From: Planctomycetota bacterium
GTDB lineage: Bacteria; Planctomycetota; Planctomycetia; Pirellulales; Pirellulaceae
NCBI GenBank assembly: GCA_963204965.1
Contig: CAUJKA010000095.1
Location: 1-47,695, forward strand
Direction of reading: 5' to 3'
Length of the DNA stretch: 47,695 nucleotides
Under the pieces are notes generated by a model. That model saw nothing but the letters and a program-made list of their open reading frames with translations, made no database searches and was not told where the DNA came from. Numbering within the stretch: the stretch's first letter is position 1; each line of letters starts with the position of its first letter. This document shows positions 42,530-47,695 of this stretch, piece by piece. The position numbers were made by a program, and so were the translations under genes.

Positions 42530-42640
42530 GAATGTCCTAGTGAGCCATGTTATTAACAGCTCCTTGTAGACAGTCCCGCCGAACGCAGGTTCGCGAACAA
42601 ATTACGAAAAATCAGTCCCACGGATTATCTAGCCAAAAAC

Positions 42641-43033
42641 CTAAAGGCTATCCCGTCCATTGATCCCACGGCAAAAATCTTCGAGAGTCGATCGATTCAT
42701 GCGGCTTTGAACTCGATTCTTTTCTTTACCATCCAAAAAGTAGATGAATGTCGGAATTCTTCGGATGCCGTATTCTGTAGCCTTGCTCGAATCTTCGTTG
42801 ATGTTCACCGATTGCAATGGGAATCCAGCGTTTTGAAGATCCTTAACCAAGGGCATCATCGAGGTGCAACCTTCACAGCGCGGCGAATGGAACATGATCA
42901 CCTTTCCCGGCAAGTTGTAAGCGGGAATTGCTCGCAGCTCGGCCAGCTTCTTTTGATTCATCCATGCTGCAACCAGGAATGGCGGTGCGACCAGCAGGAT
43001 AAACGCCAAGGTTAGAATTCGGTTGTTTGGCAT
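42641..43033 (-). CDS. Membrane-anchored thioredoxin-fold protein
   Basis: 130 residues. An N-terminal hydrophobic segment ('LTLAFILLVAPPFLVAAWM', about 8-26) anchors it in the membrane. 'KVIMFHSPRCEGCTSMMPLVKDL' contains the redox-active CxxC (CEGC) at about residues 53-56, and 'YGIRRIPTFIYFLDGKEKNR' carries the cis-proline (IPT) of the thioredoxin fold. It would reduce or oxidise disulfides in the periplasm or on the membrane. The active-site sequence differs from the CGPC of thioredoxin. No Dsb partner is nearby; the AAA gene downstream on the same strand may be co-transcribed. Confidence 0.87.
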   Translation of the reverse strand: MPNNRILTLAFILLVAPPFLVAAWMNQKKLAELRAIPAYNLPGKVIMFHSPRCEGCTSMMPLVKDLQNAGFPLQSVNINEDSSKATEYGIRRIPTFIYFLDGKEKNRVQSRMNRSTLEDFCRGINGRDSL

Positions 43034-43482
43034 TCGAAGATTTCAACCTATTGAGTTGTCTACGATTCACTGACGCCAGCGATCCTGCTAGCCCCTTGGA
43101 TCATCACATCGCGAGCAAGTTGTCCTTCCCAACATGAAAGACCTTGCTCTCGACCCTAGGTTAGTCCAATCACTTAGCAACCAATCGCTCCCAACCTTTC
43201 GACGCCATCGCCTCAGCTCAAAGCACCTATTCCGAAAGTGCGGATTCTGCCGGGGAGATTGAAGGCTTCTCCGATCGCTTTTTGAATGTTAGGTCAGGTG
43301 TATTTCATTTGGGGCGGGGCATTTAATTCGAGTCACCTGGCTGTAATCGCTTCAAAAACTGGATCGTGGGTGGGTTATAATCAGACCTCTGAGTTACACA
43401 GTGCAAATAACTTTCACCGCTTCTTGATTGAAGTTTGCTTCGCCCAAGAGTCTTCGCGAACGCACACTTCGAAAGGGATTTC
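43034..43482. other. Divergent intergenic region with a putative promoter
   Basis: 449 bases lie between divergent genes. TATAAT at 43376-43381 lies 102 bases before the A2M-like start; TTCAAA 19 bases upstream is a weak -35. A short inverted repeat (GAGCAAG 43113-43119, CTTGCTC 43143-43149) is present. A plus-strand frame at 43286-43663 overlaps the A2M gene and is rejected. Confidence 0.4.
43376..43381 (+). promoter_or_regulatory. Candidate -10 box (TATAAT) of the A2M-like gene
   Basis: The perfect TATAAT hexamer lies in an AT-leaning stretch 102 bases ahead of the ATG. A convincing -35 is missing; the nearest is TTCAAA at 43351-43356 with a 19-base spacer. Confidence 0.45.
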
Positions 43483-46400
43483 ATGCGACCACGGCCCTTC
43501 AATAGTGCTAAGCGCACGACCTACTTCCGATTCTTGGTCGCAGCAGCATTCTTACTGTCATGCTGCGTACGCTCACCGCTCATCGCACAGGATTCACCGC
43601 AGCAACCCACGCAAGGCGATGGCAAACCGGCGCAGAGAAAACCTGTTGAAAATAAAAGGCTAGAGAATGCAATCTTAAAATCGGTTGCTGACAAGGAATG
43701 GGACAAAGCCTTGTCGCAGATTGCAAAACAGCATGATTCCATTTTGGACGTGGCCAATAGTTTCAATGCCGGGAGAGGGAATCACAGTGAAAATCTAAAG
43801 CAGGCTGTTTCTCGCGTCACGCCGTTGCTTGAACGTCAACGAATTTTCCTCATTGAGTTATCCAGAAGCGTTGAAGACTCAGCTCCGGCGATTTTCTTGA
43901 CGGAGCTAACGAACTCACGCATAGTTGTTGGCTTTCGTTTGATCGTTGTCCACGACATAGAAGTCGCAGGCCAAGTGTGGTCTGCTTGGGAGGAGTGGTC
44001 CGACTATTCCTATCGATCCGATGATATCAAGTGGTTTTGGCAAGGCGTAAAAGCAACGAAGGACTATTACGACCACCTTCCCGAGTACGATTGGCGTGGC
44101 CAGGCTGGTATTCCGCTCGATAGCCGTGGCCTTCCCTACTTTCCTGATTCTCCTGAAAGCTACTCGGAGACTCTTGGCTTCGGCGAAAAAATTCTCTTCT
44201 TGGTAGCTGATATTGAGCGACTTGATCCAACTAAGGAGAAACACAATGCAGGTCGAGCCATGCTTTATCGCGCTCGACTGGCAAGTCGGCTGTTCGGCCC
44301 CTCAAGAGATCCGGAATGGGAAATCTCCAACTACGACCTATTCCATCGCCCGGCGTTCTGGCCCGTCCCGTCTGTGAAGGGATTGAAGCCAGCCAATCAA
44401 TTGTCTGACAACGAAACACGAGTCCAAGTAGGGCGCGATGTGAAAGTGTTATCGCTACCGGCGCAACATTCCCCACTGGCACTCTATCGTCAACTGGAAC
44501 AACGCTACCCAAAGTGCGACAGTGTTCCACGGGCTATGTTCGAAGTGGGGCAGTTTTACCAAATGCGTCGTCAATTCACTGCCGCTGCTCGTGAGTATGA
44601 GCGAGTTATCGCTGCATTCCCGAAGCATCAACGAAGCAATTTGGCTCGGCAGCAAATAGAGAACATCAAGCGTCCAGATGTTCTTCTTGGACGCACCGGC
44701 ATCTATCCAGTTGGTACTCAACCCCAAGTTTGGATTAACTATCGAAACACTGCGGCAATAGATTTCACATTGCGAGAATTGAGGGTCAATCAGTTCCTCG
44801 CAGACCAATCGGATTCTGAAGGATCAAGGTGGCGACGCACTCCATCGCTCGGCGCTTTTGATTCTTGGCATCACGCCGATGAGGAACTGCTGTCGAATGT
44901 CGGAAAAGTTGTAGTAACTTGGCGAGCGGAAGTGCCAGCGGCAAACATGGAAGCTGCCACCAGTTCCACATTGATTCCGCACAAAGAAATCGGCGAGTAC
45001 TTGCTGGAAGCTCGAATACCTGGAACGAATGAGACTTCGCTTGCAGTCGTCTCAATAACATCCGCAGCGATCATTTACGACAGTCAGTCTAAGCAGTCAT
45101 CGCTTAAGGTTGTGGATGCGCTGACTGGAAAGCCATTGCCGAATGAGAAAGTCCAAGTGATTCAGTTCGACGATAGGTCGAAGAAGCTGGGCTACACCGA
45201 TTACGAATCCAATGAAGCTGGTGAGGTGACTGCTAAATTCAATGAAGAAGAAAGCGATGCCCTAATCTACGCAGAAACCAAGAACCACGGAAAAGCGTTT
45301 TTGAATCTTTTCAACCTACAAGACTGGTCAGACTCGGAAGACCCCAACGTTGCGTCCTATACGGCAACCGATCGACCCGCCTATCGCCCCGGCGAAACAG
45401 TGAAGTTCCGATCGTGGTATCGACAGCAACATCTTGATGAATCTCTTCAATGTCCTGAAGTCGGTACCGCCTTACAAGTCATCGTCCTCGGGCCCGAAAG
45501 ATCCATCTTTAAATCGCTGGAGTTAAGTTCGGATAGCACGGGCAGCGTCGAGGGAGAGGTGAACCTGGGACGCGAAGTACCGCTGGGAGAGTACAGGGTC
45601 TTCGTGCGACGTGCCGACGTAGCTCAGACAGATACCGACGAGTATTGGATGAACTGGCTTACCCCTTCTGCACGCTTTCAAGTCGAAGAGTACAAGCGGC
45701 CCGAGTATCGTGTGAGTGTCACTCCCATGGCAACACCCCATAATGACAACAAGGTTGCATTTGAGTTAAAGGCAGCCTACTACTTCGGCGATCCTGTGGC
45801 ATCCGCCGAGGTCGACTACACCCTATATAGACGGTCTAAGAAAGTAGATTTTGCCGCACCCCAACCTTACGATTGGCTGTATGGCGCAGGATATGGACGA
45901 TACAACTACCTTTATCCTTGGCTAGGAGATACGGTTTCCGAACCGCGAGATCCTAACCAGGATTTTCATTGGAGTGCAGTCGATCCGCGAGGAGATAAGC
46001 TTCGAAGTGGGACTGCAAAGCTGGACGCCAATGGGCAAGTTGTTTTGCAGTTCGATACAGCACAACTAAGCCAAGCCAACACAACTTCGCACAACTCTAC
46101 TTCGCAATACACGTTGGAGGTCGATGTCCGCGACGACAGTCGTCGCGCAGTTTCAGCTAAGGCCTCAACAATCATCACGCAGCAGAAGTTTTTTGCTTTT
46201 GCCGAACTTGATCGAGGTTGGTACAAGCCTGGAAATCCAGTTCGGTTGAAGATTGTAACTCTAGAATCAAACTCCCGCCCCATCGCTGCAAGTACTTCTG
46301 TCGAACTTTCGAGCGTTGGTCCATTCAGTTCGTCCGATGTCGCAGGTAGCCTCAAGCTGATTAATGCTCAACCTGCCATCACGAAGGAAGACGGGACAAC

Positions 46401-47695
46401 TACGCTAACTTTTGAAAACCTGCCAGTCGGACAGTACAGAGCTGTTGTTAAATCGAGTAGTGATCCCGCCGAATCCCTCGCAGCAGTCAACTTTGTCGTC
46501 TTTGGTGAATCACTTAACGATGAGCGTCGTCGTTACGGCGATTTGGAATTGATTCCCGACGCGCCAACTTATCAACCCGGCGATACAGCTCAAGTCTTGG
46601 TAAACACCAATCATCCACCTCTACTGTTGTTGCTTGAAGATAACCATGGCGAGCGGCGAATGATCGAACTCAAAAAGCAATCGAGTGTTATCGAAATCCC
46701 GATTACGAAAAGGAACTCCCCAAGTGCTTTGTATCGAGCAACGGCCGTTCGCGATGGTCAGTTCCTTAGTGAGAGCTTTGCGCTGTTTGTTCCACCCATT
46801 GATAAGATGCTTCATGTCAAGATTGAAACCGATGCTGAAACATATCAACCCGGCTCGGAGGCAACGGTGCGCGTGGCAGTCACCGACCCTCAAGGCGAAC
46901 CCGTAACGGGTGATGTCGTATTGGCCGCCTACGATGATTCTGTTTCGGCAATTGCACCCGAACTGGGAATCGGTCCAAAGCAAATGTTGCTGGAGACGAT
47001 GCCTTCGTTAGCGTCTTGGCAAGATCACGAACTTCTATCGTCACTCGGAGATCGAAAATACGATTCGTCCGGCGACTTCTTTTGCCCCGAATATGCACTG
47101 GCAGGCGAGAAGTTCTATGGTGCTTGGTCCGCGGATGCATCGACAGATGACGACGATCCAACTGAAATTATCACAAGTCGTTCGTTCGGAATGGGAGGCG
47201 CTGCTCCAGAAAGGGGTGACTTCGCTCCGAGTCAGGGAGGCGGTGCGGAAAAGCAAGCCCAAGCGAATGAACAAGCAGTACCGGGTGACGATCCTAACGC
47301 AGCTCAACGTCAATTCGTACAACCGGTTACCCGAACGAATTACTCAGCTACCGCCGCATGGTTGCCGCATTTGCGGCTGGACGAGCGTGGGCGAGGTGAA
47401 GCGAAGTTTCCTTTGCCTGATTCGTTGACCAGTTGGAAGTTGCGAGCCTACTCTGTGACATCCAAGTCTCAGTTGGGTGACGGTTCGGACATGGTGCTTA
47501 CATCCAAACCACTGCTTGTTCGCCTCCAAACACCACGGTTCCTGATTGACCAAGACCAAGTGACGATTTCGGCAATTGTTCACAATGGACTCAAGAGCGA
47601 AAAGAACGTCCAGGTTGAATTGTCTGTGCCAGAGAGTTTACTGACGCCGAAAGATATTGCGGCTTCCAAACGGACCAGCGACGGTCAAGTGGTTC
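43483..47695 (+). CDS. Alpha-2-macroglobulin-like protein, 5' part
   Basis: A long open frame runs from ATG 43483 (GAAAGGGA about four to ten bases ahead) without a stop to the window edge, at least 1404 codons. A basic start and hydrophobic core ('RFLVAAAFLLSCCVRSPLIAQD') form an export signal; LLSC is a weak lipobox. A TPR-like hairpin segment ('EVGQFYQMRRQFTAAAREYERVI', about residues 350-380) is followed by macroglobulin domains: 'TATDRPAYRPGETVKFRSWY' is the MG2-type motif near residue 626, 'DAETYQPGSEATVRVAVTD' a later MG domain. A Gly/Gln/Asn-rich region (about 1230-1290) may be bait-like. No thioester GCGEQ occurs before the window ends. The role is probably protease trapping in the envelope. 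Confidence 0.85.
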   Translation, partial: MRPRPFNSAKRTTYFRFLVAAAFLLSCCVRSPLIAQDSPQQPTQGDGKPAQRKPVENKRLENAILKSVADKEWDKALSQIAKQHDSILDVANSFNAGRGNHSENLKQAVSRVTPLLERQRIFLIELSRSVEDSAPAIFLTELTNSRIVVGFRLIVVHDIEVAGQVWSAWEEWSDYSYRSDDIKWFWQGVKATKDYYDHLPEYDWRGQAGIPLDSRGLPYFPDSPESYSETLGFGEKILFLVADIERLDPTKEKHNAGRAMLYRARLASRLFGPSRDPEWEISNYDLFHRPAFWPVPSVKGLKPANQLSDNETRVQVGRDVKVLSLPAQHSPLALYRQLEQRYPKCDSVPRAMFEVGQFYQMRRQFTAAAREYERVIAAFPKHQRSNLARQQIENIKRPDVLLGRTGIYPVGTQPQVWINYRNTAAIDFTLRELRVNQFLADQSDSEGSRWRRTPSLGAFDSWHHADEELLSNVGKVVVTWRAEVPAANMEAATSSTLIPHKEIGEYLLEARIPGTNETSLAVVSITSAAIIYDSQSKQSSLKVVDALTGKPLPNEKVQVIQFDDRSKKLGYTDYESNEAGEVTAKFNEEESDALIYAETKNHGKAFLNLFNLQDWSDSEDPNVASYTATDRPAYRPGETVKFRSWYRQQHLDESLQCPEVGTALQVIVLGPERSIFKSLELSSDSTGSVEGEVNLGREVPLGEYRVFVRRADVAQTDTDEYWMNWLTPSARFQVEEYKRPEYRVSVTPMATPHNDNKVAFELKAAYYFGDPVASAEVDYTLYRRSKKVDFAAPQPYDWLYGAGYGRYNYLYPWLGDTVSEPRDPNQDFHWSAVDPRGDKLRSGTAKLDANGQVVLQFDTAQLSQANTTSHNSTSQYTLEVDVRDDSRRAVSAKASTIITQQKFFAFAELDRGWYKPGNPVRLKIVTLESNSRPIAASTSVELSSVGPFSSSDVAGSLKLINAQPAITKEDGTTTLTFENLPVGQYRAVVKSSSDPAESLAAVNFVVFGESLNDERRRYGDLELIPDAPTYQPGDTAQVLVNTNHPPLLLLLEDNHGERRMIELKKQSSVIEIPITKRNSPSALYRATAVRDGQFLSESFALFVPPIDKMLHVKIETDAETYQPGSEATVRVAVTDPQGEPVTGDVVLAAYDDSVSAIAPELGIGPKQMLLETMPSLASWQDHELLSSLGDRKYDSSGDFFCPEYALAGEKFYGAWSADASTDDDDPTEIITSRSFGMGGAAPERGDFAPSQGGGAEKQAQANEQAVPGDDPNAAQRQFVQPVTRTNYSATAAWLPHLRLDERGRGEAKFPLPDSLTSWKLRAYSVTSKSQLGDGSDMVLTSKPLLVRLQTPRFLIDQDQVTISAIVHNGLKSEKNVQVELSVPESLLTPKDIAASKRTSDGQVV

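Noticed and set aside
43286..43663. Plus-strand frame overlapping the start of the A2M-like gene
   Set aside because: It runs in a different frame from the long A2M frame, has no ribosome binding site, and its second half lies over the signal peptide coding region.
1..47695. tRNA, rRNA, riboswitch, prophage or IS element
   Set aside because: No cloverleaf with a TTCGA-type loop, conserved rRNA text, transposase, integrase or phage structural gene was recognised on reading through; a tRNAscan or Infernal run would be decisive.

Overview
The window looks like chromosome from a planctomycete of the Pirellulaceae type (Rhodopirellula, Blastopirellula and relatives). The evidence is: two giant surface proteins whose N-termini carry the planctomycete 'LExLExRxLLA' signature, one with delta-60 repeats and a dockerin-like tail and the other with RTX repeats; a ribosomal protein L17 with long insertions; many hairpin-type intergenic repeats of the kind scattered through such genomes; and many isolated single-gene units with few operons. 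No plasmid, prophage, CRISPR array, IS element, rRNA or tRNA was seen.

Layout. 1-3.1 kb: the 3' end of a methyltransferase, then a patchwork of small orphan genes (a DUF4241-like protein, a possibly interrupted reading frame, a translationally coupled retropepsin-like pair, a Tic20/DUF4870-like membrane protein). 3.1-7.5 kb: a 26-bp inverted-repeat element, an HNH endonuclease, a small secreted protein, glycerol kinase, two back-to-back heptanucleotide tandem arrays and a rhomboid protease. 7.8-10.9 kb: a ribosomal/RNA-polymerase operon rpsM-rpsK-rpoA-rplQ-rpmG with a recognisable promoter and a strong terminator; rpsD is not at its usual place between rpsK and rpoA. 10.9-12.7 kb: a second patch of small orphans, including a 3'-less P-loop kinase fragment and a cREC (cyclic-phosphate processing receiver) protein. 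12.9-17.5 kb, minus strand: a metallo-beta-lactamase-fold hydrolase followed by a tightly packed double ABC-2 transporter operon (ATPase-permease-ATPase-permease). 17.7-24 kb: an E1-like (ThiF/MoeB) adenylyltransferase, a helix-turn-helix protein with a good sigma70-type promoter, a two-PDZ secreted protein, a GNAT acetyltransferase, DUF1805 and an RlaP-type nucleotidyltransferase. 24.3-28.3 kb: a surface protein with a self-cleaving peptidase S74 domain, an L-lactate permease and a secreted GH5-like glycosidase. 28.4-41.2 kb: two giant adhesins flanking an alkylation-repair pair (Ada-AlkA fusion plus Ogt) and a secreted putative TIM-barrel protein. 41.3-47.7 kb: an AAA ATPase, a membrane-anchored thioredoxin and the 5' part (1404 codons) of an alpha-2-macroglobulin-like gene that runs off the end of the window.

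Genes that plausibly work together: the five translation/transcription genes under one promoter and one terminator; the four ABC genes with ATGA overlaps; Ada-AlkA and Ogt, 28 bp apart, as an alkylation-damage operon; and the GTGA-coupled retropepsin-like pair. The rest are mostly monocistronic. I did not find a convincing new multi-gene system. The best leads are the retropepsin pair, the cREC neighbourhood, the orphan E1-like enzyme, the S74 surface protein and the repeat structures.
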